A DNA stretch of 64,000 nt from Verpa conica (taxonomy: Eukaryota > Ascomycota > Pezizomycetes > Pezizales > Morchellaceae), in the NCBI GenBank assembly GCA_033030425.1, contig JAUFSD010000017.1:124001-188000 (forward strand). Reading direction: 5' to 3'. The notes beneath the pieces were generated by a model. It was given only the letters and a program-made list of their open reading frames with translations, had not been told where the DNA came from and made no database searches. Position 1 is the stretch's first letter. The number at the start of each line of letters is the position of its first letter. Below, piece by piece: positions 43,478-55,043 of this stretch. The position numbers and the translations under genes are program-made.

Positions 43478-44870
43478 ATGTCGACTCGCACTCTATCTCG
43501 CTCTCCACCTCCCACCAGGGGGGCTCGCACTCCATCTACTGGACGTTTCAATTCATCATCAACGCCTTATGTCCCAGCTACACACCTCGTCGCAAGCTCG
43601 CTTCTCACAGCTCCTCAGCTTATCTCTCACTTTGAAGGTTTTTATTCTTCTCTCGTCCCTTTTGTTCCTCCCTCTATCTCCTCGCTAACCTTCTAATAAA
43701 TAGATTTCTGCCAAAACCTCAGATACGTCTCAGATGCACCTGGGCTAGTCTTTGAACGGTTGGTAGCCAATGTGGGTATTTCTAAAGCGCATTTTATGTC
43801 TCACATTCGGTGGTGCTAAATGGTGGAACGATTAGCTGAATGAATCATTTAACGCCGCCCTTGAGCTGGAGCGTGACCAGCACGATAACGACCTTAAAAT
43901 GTCCCACGATGAGAATAGAGTTCTTCAGCTGTCAAATCAAAGGCTTGAAGAAGAGCTCGCGGAGTTGAAACGGGCGGCGTCGGCGGCAGAAGATAAGGCG
44001 CCAGAGGAAGCCTCTAGAAGCGCTCACGCAAATCCAATCATCGGAACCTTTTCTACTAATGAACTACGGACATGGAAGCAACCACGTGCTGAAACCTGGA
44101 GAGTGGTACCGTTTGAAAAAACATACCCCACGCCACCAGGCCTACCTGTCGGACTCACGTGTTTGGATATAAACTGTGCCACCAATCCCCGCGTGAAGGT
44201 CTATGCTAGCAATATACGGAATGACCGATTCGATATCCATGGCGATAGTTGGGGGGATACCATCCTCCATTGCACTAATTGTGCTTGGTTAGAAATCAAG
44301 GCCGACGATCCAGACTTCCAGTTTGGCACCTATAGCACTCACGAAGATCCCCCCAGTATACCACCTCTCGCCCACAATGAGCGCAAAATCACTTTCCAGC
44401 GCCCATACTCTGCACCGCCATATGTGGTAGTCTGGCTAACCGGGTTCGATCTGGGTCGGGAGGGCAACTTTCGTGTGAAAACCTATGCAACCAACGTTAC
44501 CACAACCGGCTTTACTATTCATATCGATACTTGGGAAAACTCGGTTCTAAACTCTGGGATTGCTTCGTGGGTTGCATATCCAGTAGATAAAGCGGGAGTC
44601 TTTAGTGGCCATTTCAGCACTTTAGATTTAAGCTCAGTCAAGCGTTCTCATACCAATAACACTGGATATGAGATGTTTGGCAGGGGTGTTTTCACTACTC
44701 AGCCTCGTGTCCTGGTTGCAATCGACTCGCTTGAGATGTCTAACAAAATAAATATAAGGCTCGGTGCAAGCGCTACTGATATCACTGCCGCTGGGATGAA
44801 ATGGCATATAAATACCTGGTCAAAAGAAGGACTATATTCAGCTGGGGCCTCTTATATTGCTCTGAGCTAA
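43478..44870 (+). CDS. Protein with three H-type lectin domains and a coiled coil
   Basis: About 420 aa from proposed exons 43478-43637, 43704-43771 and 43836-44870, with matching phases. No signal peptide or membrane segment is visible, so it is probably cytoplasmic. Residues 1-75 are Ser/Thr/Pro-rich. A heptad-like segment follows (LELERDQHDNDLKMSHDENR, LSNQRLEEELAELKRA), probably an oligomerising coiled coil. Then three related beta-sandwich repeats of about 85 residues each: GTFSTNELRTW...RVKVYASNI...DSWGDT; FGTYSTHEDPP...FRVKTYATNVTTTGFTIHID; and SGHFSTLDLSS...INIRLGASATDITAAGMKWH. This spacing fits the H_lectin (discoidin/snail agglutinin type) family, known to bind N-acetylgalactosamine in animals and amoebae. 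Fungal roles are poorly known; defence or self-recognition are only guesses. Confidence 0.87.
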
Positions 44871-45052
44871 ATATTAAGTCTGATGAATTACCTTCTTATT
44901 TCTTTATACTCTATTTTGACCTTTAGCTACTATTTTTATAAGTCTTGAGGATGGAGGGCATTTCGAATGGTAGATTTGATCGCGTAGCCATTCTAAGATG
45001 ATATTTCACTCTTTTCTTTCCTAATTTCACTATAGTTTCACCACTTGTTTAG

Positions 45053-48000
45053 TAGTAGCTAGTACCTGTGGATCATACTATAATAGTCACATTAGGGGCT
45101 CTAGGGTGGAGTAGCTGAATTACCAACTCTACAAAGGCCTTGTAAAAACTGAGGCCTATAAGCATGTAGAGATAACATTTTTTTGTTACAGGGGTGATAT
45201 AGCACTCTGTAGACCAAGGGGGCTCTGCCGGAGAACGAGGCTTACCAGAATACTTTCCTATTCTCGTATCTAAAGTTATACCTACAATGACTACTAACTG
45301 CAAGAAACTTCAGATTACCACATATCATTAGGCACTCTAATAAATCTCCGGGCTACCCATAACTCTGAGGTTTTTTCTATGAAGCTATAGGGATTACCCT
45401 TAGGTAATTATACAGATAGCAGGTTCACTCATGTAGACATCCAGCGGTATCACGCTGCTAGCTTGTTATACGCTAGCAAACCGCTATAGCGATGAAAACC
45501 CCAAACTGCAAAAAAACGGAACGAGAAAGGTGTTTCTTAGGAAAGAATCAAAGTAGGTTCTATCTGGTTGTAGAGTCTTGGGGTGAAGTTAACTTATTTT
45601 CTCATAAGGGTTATACCCATAACCTCAGCGGTTTAGGGACTTACATTTCTTATGTAGAGAGAGAGGTTTATGGAGTACGGTTGATCTTAGGGGTTAAATT
45701 GTGTATATGGCACCCCCGGAAAGTTATAGATCACGGCTGCGTATTTTATATAACCTCTGAGTATATCTCAGAACGCTATGTAAAATACGGTGGACTCGCT
45801 CTATAAGAATATGACTGGGCTACTGTATCATATTATTATCACGCAGTTATACTTATAATGGACACTAGGCATCTTCCTCGGATACTATAGGTTCTTATGA
45901 CGTGGGTGTACTATACTCGTAGGTGTTTCTACTGTTATGGGATATATGTACAAAAAGGTTAGTTTAGTTTAATCTGTACTTTGTCTGGTGGAGACTTATT
46001 AACTTGTGTACTGTATCCCTAGAAATAGGCTTATGTCTTGCGAAAATTCTACGAAAAATACTCGCTAGTTTTGCCGTAGCTTAGTTTCAGTGATGTTGCG
46101 GTGCCGATAGTAGTACGGTTATTGTGGGGGATGTAGTTCTATGAGATGATGGATGCTAAAAAGTGATAGGTCGTGGCAATAATGCGGTGGTGATGCTTGA
46201 TATGGTGTGATGATGGGGGTAATAAGAGCTCATGGCGAGGTAGTGAAGGTGATAATTTAAAGTCTTTGTGCTGATAGCTATTGGGGTGATTCTTCTTGAG
46301 TACTAAAGAGCTAGTCTCAAAACATCTCTCATTGATAATCTGATCTGCCGCATTGTTCTTAGGAAAGATAAGCGCGATATGAGTGGCTTTTAATATTCAC
46401 AGTATGGAGCTTTTATATCTGCTGTCGTTGCTCTGCAGCATATTCCTTCGAGGGTAATATGAAAGCCCTTGAGCATAGCTATTTGGATTTTTACTAGGGT
46501 TTATGATGGCGCCTAACTGTTCTTAAGGCGTTTGTCAAGTCTGGAAGCCAGCAGTCATCTTATTCCTATCCTCCTCTTACTCACTAAGCTCATCTCAAAT
46601 CTACCCTGGTATTCTATTAATTTTCTACCTTTAATTTGGGGGTTTTTATGACTGTTCTTAGCTCATTACAGTACCGATGGATTTATTTTAGCTCCGTCTT
46701 CTAGATTTCTACAGTAAAGCTCTAGAGAAAAGTTTTTACGGAGAGTGAAACAAGGTCCTATGATGAAAGTTGAAGTAGTATTTTTCTATAAGTGAGGGGG
46801 AGAAGTGTTTTTCCTTCTCCCTCCTCTTTTATCCTTTTCTCCCGAGCTAGTTTAGCTCCCCCTTCAGTCTACGTCACTCATGACTAATCAACATCTAGCC
46901 CTTTTCTAGTTCCTTGCTATTTAGGGAGCTGGGTTCTCAGGATATCAGATTCTTTATATCTACGTGGCATATTTTCAACCTAAAAGTTAAAATGCTCTCG
47001 TATACCCGGATAGCTTTGGATAACGGGATATGGAGGGACAGAGATAATGAGCGATGAAAAAAGATGAAAAGAGCAAGAGAAAATTTTTTAAAAAAAAGAA
47101 CAATTTATAGCTCATTACTAGCCTCTTCCCTGATCTAACTAGCTAGCTAGACTGAGACCCGAGACCAGCTTAGTACTACTACTAACGAAGAAACCATTCC
47201 CCAACCAAAGACACAACCAACCCATCCCCCAATACAGCAACGTAACAAAACCCTACTACATACATAATATAGTGCATTCTCACCTATGACAAACTTCAAA
47301 TCCAGTCCCCCCCGTAGTCCAATAATAGTCTAACCGCTCGCTGAAACCAGAGTTTCAAACCCGTCTGTGTTGTATCTCTAGGTACCAGTAAGTACTACTG
47401 CGGAGTGAAGCCATCCCGATGTATTTGACACTACCATTAACCCCCCCCTCCCGGGTTTCAAGAGACGCATACTCGTGTTCAATGTCTAGTGGTGAACTAA
47501 ACGCCTTTATCCACCTGTACCTGCAAGATCTCGTTCTCGTCAGGAATGCTTCTCTATGGAGTTATCTATTGGAGGTCCCGGGGGATTCGGTTCTTTTTTG
47601 GGTACACAAGGAACATTAACCTTGTGCGAAAAAGATATAATTCACCCCCCCCCCGGGATGACTTTTCCTGCGTGGTGACATATTCGTTGCATCTTATTGT
47701 GTGGTACAAAGAGATGTTGGTATATAGTATAGCCTAAAAAAGTACCAATGAGTTTTTTTTTTTTTTGTATCTGAGATTTTCTTTCGGCTACCCGCTTCGT
47801 GTTATCGGGGGAGGGGGGGTGTATGTAGATTCAAATCCAGTACGGCAGTTGAAGGTATACCCCGGCATGTATGTAGTTTGCTTTCTCGGCTACGTCATCA
47901 CCGGCGAAGAATATAACGAAATGGCTTTTTTTCAATCGCCATATGATCAAGACTGACATCACGATTCGACTCGCCGAGCGTGTTAATACTAGTGTAGGAG

Positions 48001-48486
48001 TATCATAGTCTAGTAATATGCCGCTGGTGAAAAAAAAAAACACTAAGTCTATAGTATAACCATATGACGCGCATCTTAGGTCCCGGGCTTTAGATCCGAG
48101 AGAATTGTTAGAGTGGGGTGAAATATCTCTCCCCTCTCCTCTCATACAGGTGTACTGCTTCTTCCGATTTTATATTAAGCTATCTTTCTCATGTTGAGCA
48201 TATCCAATTTTCACACAAAGCTTCCCGCATCTCTGCATATATGACCCTAGCTAACCGGTCTGTATCTGCTCTAGCTCTAGCTCTAGGAAAACATTCTGGT
48301 ACTTCCTATCTTACAACCCTAGCCCCTTCGAATTCTATTAAGAGTACGCTACCCCCAAGAGCTCTGTATAGGTATTTACACTTATTTTACCCCACGAATA
48401 AATGGGACCGAGACCTGTTTGCTATAATATAGAATAACGAAGGCTTCTCCTGTAATAGCTAGTGCTTGTAGATCATACTATAATAG
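45053..48486 (+). repeat. Two copies of a short direct repeat
   Basis: The segment at 45053-45087 (containing GGATCATACTATAATAG after TAGCTAGTACCTGT) recurs at 48453-48486 (containing AGATCATACTATAATAG after TAGCTAGTGCTTGT). About 31 of 35 positions agree, and three of the differences are transitions. Same orientation, 3.4 kb apart. They may be fragments of one repeat family or the ends of a decayed element. Confidence 0.5.
45492..45900 (+). pseudogene. Probable relic of a Tc1/mariner-like DDE transposase
   Basis: The frame from 45492 encodes about 104 aa and then a stop at 45804, beyond which similarity may continue for some 30 codons. The features that suggest a DDE transposase are the order ESWGEVNLFSHKG, GLGTYISYVEREVYGVRLI, a W-HPRKVIDHGC block where active enzymes have an acidic motif, then ERYVKYGG. 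Key acidic residues are altered and the N-terminal DNA-binding part is not seen, so it cannot be active. Recognition rests on general pattern memory, not a search. Confidence 0.3.
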
Positions 48487-49555
48487 TTGAATCAGGGGGT
48501 AGAATAACGGGAGATTCCCCCCCAACTGTATAGAATTCTAATATACAAGCTTTACTTTTCCGGCCCAAGCACTTAGGGGGGAGGGTTATATTTTATAACG
48601 TGTATAATATTTTCACTAGCTCATTAAATAGCAAACTTACTTGTCTCTCGGGAAGGTTTGCTGGAACCCCATTATCGGGTTAGAGTAGGGGGAGACAATC
48701 ACGGTATATGAATTGAGACGACTAGGAAAGTGACATTAGTTTGATTACTGGTTCAGTTAACAGTACCAGGGTATTAGTTTGTGGAGGGGCGGCCTAAGCG
48801 GGAGGGAGGAAAGAAGGAAGGAAGGGGGGGAGGGAGAGAAGTTTTGCTTTTTTGCGGTAACAAACTGTAGCATTTTAAGGATCTCAATATATACAGCTTT
48901 TTTTTCCTTCCTTTTTTCCTTCTTTTTTAGTTTATTTTTTTTAGTGTATTTTTAACCTTACCGATAACAATACAGTAGACCCTTGGGTATCGTTCCCCAC
49001 GCCCAATTACCACCCGCAGATAAAAAAGAGTGTAAAGAATTACCGAGAGAGGAGGAGGAAGAGGGGAGGTTTGTTAACAATAATTGCTTTATATCGATCC
49101 GAGGAAGTAGGGGGGAGAGAGGGTTTCACTGTAGAAACAACAAACCAACTTAAAGCACGGGCGGACCCGTAAGACTGGGGAAACTGGACTCGAACGGGTC
49201 GGGTCTTGAGAATCCTTGTAAGCGTTGGAACGTGGCCCAAGACCGCACGGCCAGGCGCAGGAAGAAGATCTTCCATATATAGCCAGCTTGAGGGGATCTC
49301 TTTCTTCTCTCTTAATTTTTTTTTTTTTTTGACGACTCACTCTTTATACCCTCTGAGAGAGAAAAAAAGGAATTTTAAATTACAGCTTTTTTTTGAAAGT
49401 AAAGGGGGAAAAACAAAAGACAAAACAACCGCAGCACAATATAATACTTCCGGTACAAATTGGTTGTAAGATCTCCCATGTCTTCATGTAAGTACCCCCC
49501 CTCCACCACAAAAGACAGCGAAGGGAGGAGATAGCTAACTCACAAAAAACCAGCA

Positions 49556-50395
49556 ATGTCAAATTCACCAGTACTAGGGGATATCCAACAAAACCTCGGA
49601 CTGAAGGGCAACGACGCGCACTTCTCGCGAGTACGAGACAGCGCCTGCACACTACTAAGAGAAGCCGGAATACTACTATCAAGCGGCAACAACCAAGCCG
49701 TGCGGATCCGCAAACGAGAGATCGCAGAAGAGCTCGAGCGACTCTACCCAGACGTGTTTGGGGTCTCCCCTGGAACGGTGCGAACATTCGAACAGCGCAA
49801 AAACACAAGTTATGCGCTCCTCACATTGACCATGGAGTTTGCGAAGCGGAAGCAGAATAAACGAAAGGCTGAAAAACCAGTAGTGGAGCCAACACCGAAG
49901 AGGATCTATCAGGAGGTGAAGGTTCCCAGTGCTGTAGCAGCAGCGGTAGCAGCAGCAACAGCAACAGCAACAGTAGCTGTGGTTAAGTCGGCTCCTCAGA
50001 ATACACCATCACCGTCGCCGTCGCCACCGCCTCCGCCGTCGGTGTCGTCTCCGAAGCCCGCGTCGGTAAATGAGCGTGCAACTGCGTCGAGGAAACCAGT
50101 CGATGTTAGAGATATTATCACGAGGTTCGATTTGGAGTTTTTGGGCCCGCTGGAGCAGTGTCGGGTTCAGTTCTGTGATCTCGTGGAGCAGTCGGAGTCG
50201 GAGCAGCCGTCGATGCAGAGATTGTATAATTGCCTTCGTGAGGACGGATTATTGTGGGATCCAAAGTGTTATCTCATCGTGGATATGGACGGTAAGGCCG
50301 TGAGGAACGATAGGGGCCTTAGGTGCGCGTTGGGCTCCCAGGCGGCCAGGGGGATTAGAGATGCGGAGTGGTCGATACATCCGCTTGGTGAGTGA
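49556..50395 (+). CDS. Single-exon orphan protein of unknown function
   Basis: 279 aa. The N-terminal 105 residues look helical and charged (SRVRDSACTLLREAGILL, REIAEELERLYPDVFG). A low-complexity middle follows: an Ala/Thr/Val run encoded by GCAGCAACA-like repeats, then Ser-Pro-rich, then poly-Pro. The C-terminal 95 residues again look folded (ITRFDLEFLGPLEQCRVQFC, CYLIVDMDGKAVRNDRGL). There is no signal peptide or membrane helix. The reading frame is long, GC-richer than its flanks and without stops, which supports a real gene. The stop lies inside a TTGGTGAGTGAG context that could also be a splice donor, so a further exon is possible. Family not recognised. Confidence 0.65.
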   Translation: MSNSPVLGDIQQNLGLKGNDAHFSRVRDSACTLLREAGILLSSGNNQAVRIRKREIAEELERLYPDVFGVSPGTVRTFEQRKNTSYALLTLTMEFAKRKQNKRKAEKPVVEPTPKRIYQEVKVPSAVAAAVAAATATATVAVVKSAPQNTPSPSPSPPPPPSVSSPKPASVNERATASRKPVDVRDIITRFDLEFLGPLEQCRVQFCDLVEQSESEQPSMQRLYNCLREDGLLWDPKCYLIVDMDGKAVRNDRGLRCALGSQAARGIRDAEWSIHPLGE

Positions 50396-51621
50396 GTCTT
50401 TTTGGGGGGGGTGTTTGGCGGACTTGACTGGCTGACTGGTGTGAGTAGCATCGAGTGGGCAGGGCCGTGTGGGGGGCGTGAGTTGATAGTAGCTGTCGCG
50501 CATTGGAAAAAGGCGAGTTCTCACGTAAGAAAGGAGAGACTCACTAATTGTGTGGGTCATAGGTGTTAATCGAGTATCCTTTTGTACGGTTTTGCTCCCC
50601 CCCCCTGAGTCTTTTCAGTCTTTCTAATTAGAATGCAAGTGGTTGACCTATAAGTGGTCGGGGGAGGGTTTGGCTTCGATCAGTGTAATTAAAAGGATAA
50701 CGGAGTATACATGGGGCGTATTATGGGACTGCCACCGGTATGGGGCTTGTATATAGGTCAGAATAATATAAAGGGAGTATGGGTTCAATGATGCTTGTGT
50801 CTAGATGGAGGGTAGAGTTAGATTTCACTAGGACTATAAATGAATGGAGAATAGATCATCACTGGCTTCGAGGTTCGATATATATTTGTAGACCTGCTTT
50901 TTCTGATATTTAAATTGAGAAAACCTGCTTGTGTAATGAGCGATAGACCGGATCATAAGTAAATTCAGTCTACACTGGCTTAGTACTATTTCTCCCACAA
51001 GAATCGTTTTCACTACCGGCAACTATTGTTTTACGCCCTAGTGTTTTAAGAGCGTTTTAAAAGCCGAGTGACTGTCTGTGATGAGATATAAATACTTATT
51101 AATCATAGAGAAACGCCATACGTTGTATTCTAAAAACGTACTATGAATTCTAGAGGTCTTCATAGCTTCGGGTCGAGAAGAGTCGAGGTTGGGGACATTC
51201 AAACTAAGAATGTATCAGTGCTGTCGAGGTGGCGGTAGCAGGGGAGATTGTGGTGAGGGAGAGGGTCACGAGGGAGTGTATGTAGTAGGAGCCTAAAACC
51301 TTTATCTCTTCGTTGTCAACGTACGCCGCTCATTCATCCCTCATATCTGTATAGTACAGATCTCCACCGAAAGAATTCACATCAGTCCTACAGCGATAGG
51401 AGCTATTCAAGATTTCAAGATTATTAAAGCCATGAAGTGGATTCCCTATTATGCATAGGACCATTTCTTAACGTAAAGAACAAGATACACAATAGAAAGA
51501 ACCTCGACATTATACCAGAAAAACGATAAGTAAAGTCTCACTAGTGTAATCACATAAAACCTAGCCTATCAAAGCCAACCCAATGTTTCAACAATTATCC
51601 CAACAGTGCGCTAAGAGAGGG

Positions 51622-51762
51622 TCCTTCAAAACAGAGTAATGTCTCTCCATGAGTAGCCAATGAATAAGTGTAAGCGCATAAACCATGTGCTAATACCGTG
51701 CGTTCTTCAATACAACAGAGTAATGTCTCTCCACGAGTAGATAATAAACATAAGCTCATAAA
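51622..51762 (+). repeat. Two-copy direct repeat, about 60 bp, 81-bp spacing
   Basis: Copy 1 (51622-51682) and copy 2 (51703-51762) share ACAGAGTAATGTCTCTCCA and then GAGTAG, followed by a diverged end that still matches around AAGC.CATAAA. The differences are mostly single substitutions and short gaps. No coding role is apparent. Confidence 0.7.
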
Positions 51763-52824
51763 GAATGCCATCACCTTCGTAACGGTTTAGTGGCCCTTCA
51801 GGATGGCCGAACGCACAGACTGTGTCCATAATCCGTCTAGGGAAAGATCTCTCGAGAGTTTTTATATGGTTAAGCTGGTACACTTCAGTGACTGTCTAAA
51901 CGTGACCAAAAGAGGTGGGAGGGTTGCATCTGGTACATTACTTATGATCCTCATATTATCGGAGAACCCTAACCCTTGGACTTGCAAGGTAGAACCTTAC
52001 TGGGCCAGAAGGACTACAGATATAGGGTCTAGTCCTTCCGCGCAGGAAGGAAGAACTGCTCCTGTTGGTTTGATATTTCTATTTATTTGGTTCTTTGGTG
52101 ACTGAATGCCGGTCAGATTGCACTAGGGGGGATAGTTAGTTAATGTATGTCGATGTTCAGACGGTTATTATTTACTGCAAGGTATTCTTTCTAATCCCAG
52201 CATAATATCCCGTGTTTCCGGTACTAATCGTTTGTTTATACCAGTTCTTCAAGTCTTCTTTAGAGGGACTTGGAGTCGTTGAAGGCCTTATTTGTGCTTT
52301 GATCGGTATGTTTCTACTCTCTGTTAGCTCGCTGGTGTTGAAATGTCTTTCTGTGTACGTACAGCAGGGAGCTCGTCGATCAGACTGCTAGGGATATCTT
52401 GATTCGTTGGCTTAGGTTCAGTAGTATGGTGTCGGTAGAATCTAGCCGTAGAGGTCAGTGCTCGGCGTAACCAGGTTCATTGTTTTGTGAGGTTAAAGGG
52501 GGTATTATTACATGGGTGTTTGGATAGCGATAAAGATCATAGTGATGAAGTTGCAGAGGTGGGGTTATTTCTGGGGGTCGTATAGGGTAGTGGTAGTTTG
52601 TTCGTGGCTGCGACCGACCCAACTCATAAGCGACGGGGGGACACTGGCACGTCAATTAACCCCCGGAGAGATACACTGGGTCAATTCTACCCCTCCCCCA
52701 CTGTTTGCTCTAGGCACACCATCCCCCGAGTGATATCGGAATACCCCGATTTACAATGATAAGAGTCCCCCACTCCAAGACTTCCCCAAGATGGCGTGCT
52801 GTTTACTTTTACTTGGCAAAGGGT

Positions 52825-52993
52825 ACCTTGGTGGTTACTTTTCTTTTTCTTTCTTTTTCCGTCCGATGTCAAGTTATGCATATGTAGGGTCTAGCACTGG
52901 GGATGGGATTGGTGAGACGTGATAGTCTTCATGCTTCTGCCCAAGTTGGCAGGAGCCTTAGTGGATACTCTGCGGTGAAGTACCCATCAAGGT
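52825..52993. promoter_or_regulatory. Two CAAGGT words in the ZIP promoter
   Basis: ACCTTG at 52825-52830 (CAAGGT on the minus strand) and CAAGGT at 52988-52993 lie about 440 and 275 bp upstream of the ZIP start codon. CAAGGT is the core recognised by the zinc regulator ZafA in Aspergillus fumigatus. Six-base words are common by chance, so this is only suggestive of zinc-responsive control. Confidence 0.25.
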
Positions 52994-53266
52994 GCTCGTT
53001 CTACACGTCATATATAGTCTTTTACCTTATCTTCGATGAGATCGATCTCTGAATCTCCGAGCTTCTGAGCCCCCCCCTCCCCCTCCTCGCACAATTCATA
53101 TCCGTACTTTTTGAAAAGTCTCTTCAGAAACATACAACGTGGGAAATATTGTCCCAGGAAAGAAGTTTGTGAGAGTCACGAGAAGAATCATCTACGGTTG
53201 GTTCTGGACTCACTAATAGGATGACAGAATGCTAATTGATTACAGGTCCCTCTCCAAAATCGAAAG

Positions 53267-55043
53267 ATGATTTCAGTATCAAGAAAGAGTTTTTTTTCAC
53301 TTTTGTTGGGTTTGTGCGTTGTGGTGCCAGTTGTTTCTCAGAGGTCTTGCTACTTTGAAGGCAACATCCAGTATGTCCAGACACCCTTCTCGAATGCTTA
53401 TTCCCGGGGGTTTATGAAAGTTAATTTTTTCATCCCACAGATTGTGCGAGAATGGGAATGGCGATTATGTTACTGTAAGCACAAGTTTGGCCAGCTCTAT
53501 CACATCCACGACAGCCATTGCTGTATCAAAAACAACTACAACTTCTCAAACAGCATCAGCGACGTCTACAAGTGCCAGTGCTTCAGTCACGGCGCTGATA
53601 GATTGTCATATGCATGGGTCTATACAGTGAGTGGCTTTGGTCCGGTTTCTAAGAATATTGACTAAAGTGGGTGGATAGATACTGTATGCCAGACCCTTCA
53701 GGGACAGAGATTCCCGTGGCTACACAGACCGCAAGTGAGACATTACCATCAGGATATACAGACTGTCATAACCATGACGGTGAAGCGTAAGCTACCGCAA
53801 TATACCCATACTTCAATCACTAACACCCCCCAGCTACTGTGTGAACCCCGAAGGAGACGACGTCCGCGTCGAAGCGCTCGACACAAGTGAAGGAACCACC
53901 CTAGAAACCGAAGAACACGTAGAAGAACACATAGAAGAAGAAGAAGAAGAAGAAGCTTCAGTAGAACCCCAAAACTGCCACTTCCACGCCGGTATCGAGC
54001 ACTGTACAGGCGGCACCACATCACAGCAAGAATCAACCTGCGAGCGCCCAGACCGAGAATACAACCTCGCAATCCGAATCGGCTCACTCTTCATCGTGCT
54101 CATGACGTCCTCCTTCGCGGTATTTGGTCCCATCATACTGTGCAGATTCGCAAAGGGTATCTCAACAACGGGGGTCCGCTTCACGGTGATTAAGCAATTC
54201 GGAACAGGCGTCATCATTGCCACGGCATTCGTGCATCTCCTCACACACGCTCAATTACAGTTTGCGAGTGAGTGTCTGGGAGAACTCCAGTATGAGGGTA
54301 CGGTTACGGCGATTGCAATGGCTGGCGCGTTCGTGACGTTTTTGGTAGAGTTTTGGGGCGCACGCTATATCATGCACAGAAGAGGTCAGAGAAAACAGTC
54401 CTCATCACCGATGATCAAAGGTGAGGGCGTAACCTCCCAGTCACCGGATCCGGAGATGGTTCATGTGTACCGCGAGGCTCCGGCACATGGGCATGGTATT
54501 GAAGATGGAGACGATAAACTTAGTGTCTGGGTGATGGAAGCTGGAATCATATTCCACTCAATCTGTATACCCCCCCCCCTATCCCACTCTTACTATAATT
54601 ATAAACTAACAGAAATAGTAATTGGGATAACAACCGTTGTAGCCGGCGACTCTGGCTTCTGGCAACTCCTCATCGTGATAATCTTTCATCAGATGTTTGA
54701 AGGCCTCGCTCTCGGCTCGCGGATCTCGGCACTATCTAGCATCCCAACTACATCTAAAGTCATTATGGCGACTGTCTTCGCTTGCATAACTCCCCTCGGT
54801 ATGGGCATCGGTATCGGTGTTTTGAAACGCTTCAATGGGTCGGATAAAACTACTATTATAGCACTTGGTACTCTCAACGCCTTCAGTGCCGGGATCCTCC
54901 TGTGGGTTGGGTTCGTGGAGATGTGGGCTGGTGATTGGATCCATGGGTATTTGAAAAGAGCAGGAATTAAATTAACCTGTGTTGCGATGACGAGTCTGGT
55001 GGCTGGGATGGTCCTGATGGGGGTATTGGGCAAGTGGGCGTGA
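53267..55043 (+). CDS. ZIP family zinc/iron transporter with Cys/His-rich ectodomain
   Basis: Divalent metal importer, probably zinc, in the plasma membrane; about 517 aa. Proposed exons: 53267-53370, 53441-53626, 53679-53786, 53834-54564 and 54619-55043. Residues 1-25 are a signal peptide (ending VVPVVSQ). The extracellular part (about 26-208) has Cys-containing modules: SCYFEGNIQLC, DCHMHGSIQYC, DCHNHDGEAYC and NCHFHAGIEHC, the last three with a CHxH pair likely to bind metal, plus Ser/Thr-rich and Glu-rich stretches. The membrane core starts near residue 210 (IRIGSLFIVLMTSSFAVFG), has FVHLLTHA in the second helix, and the signature helices MEAGIIFHSILIG and FHQMFEGLALGSRI with their conserved His and Glu. 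The fourth intron (54565-54618) is inferred because its removal restores HSILIGIT; it is 54 nt with no stop, so retention would add 18 residues. Introns 1-3 fall at the same place in successive modules. Confidence 0.93.

Larger units (their letters stand above)
44871..49555. other. Gene-poor repeat region
   Basis: About 4.7 kb. It holds a probable transposase relic (45492-45900) and two copies of a short repeat (45053-45087 and 48453-48486), each listed separately. The frame at 48118-48432 (with LANRSVSALALALGKHSG) is open but not recognised. Simple tracts include a 10-nt C run at 47645-47654, T/C-rich tracts near 48900-48950, and GGAAGGAA purines near 48809-48840. The last 300 bases should be the promoter of the gene at 49556. 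Confidence 0.4.
50396..53266. other. Intergenic region with a tandem duplication
   Basis: About 2.9 kb without a supported gene; a plus-strand frame at 51803-52105 is open but lacks any known motif. A 60-bp duplication lies at 51622-51762. The right 500 bp should be the ZIP promoter and contains two CAAGGT words and a C-rich tract at about 53070-53085. Confidence 0.4.

Noticed and set aside
51803..52105. 100-aa open frame with a hydrophobic end
   Set aside because: No recognisable domain, no splice support, composition like its non-coding surroundings.
53834..55043. Unspliced ZIP reading frame through 54565-54618
   Set aside because: The frame is open, but the insertion breaks a conserved transmembrane helix, and splicing restores the family sequence; treated as an intron.
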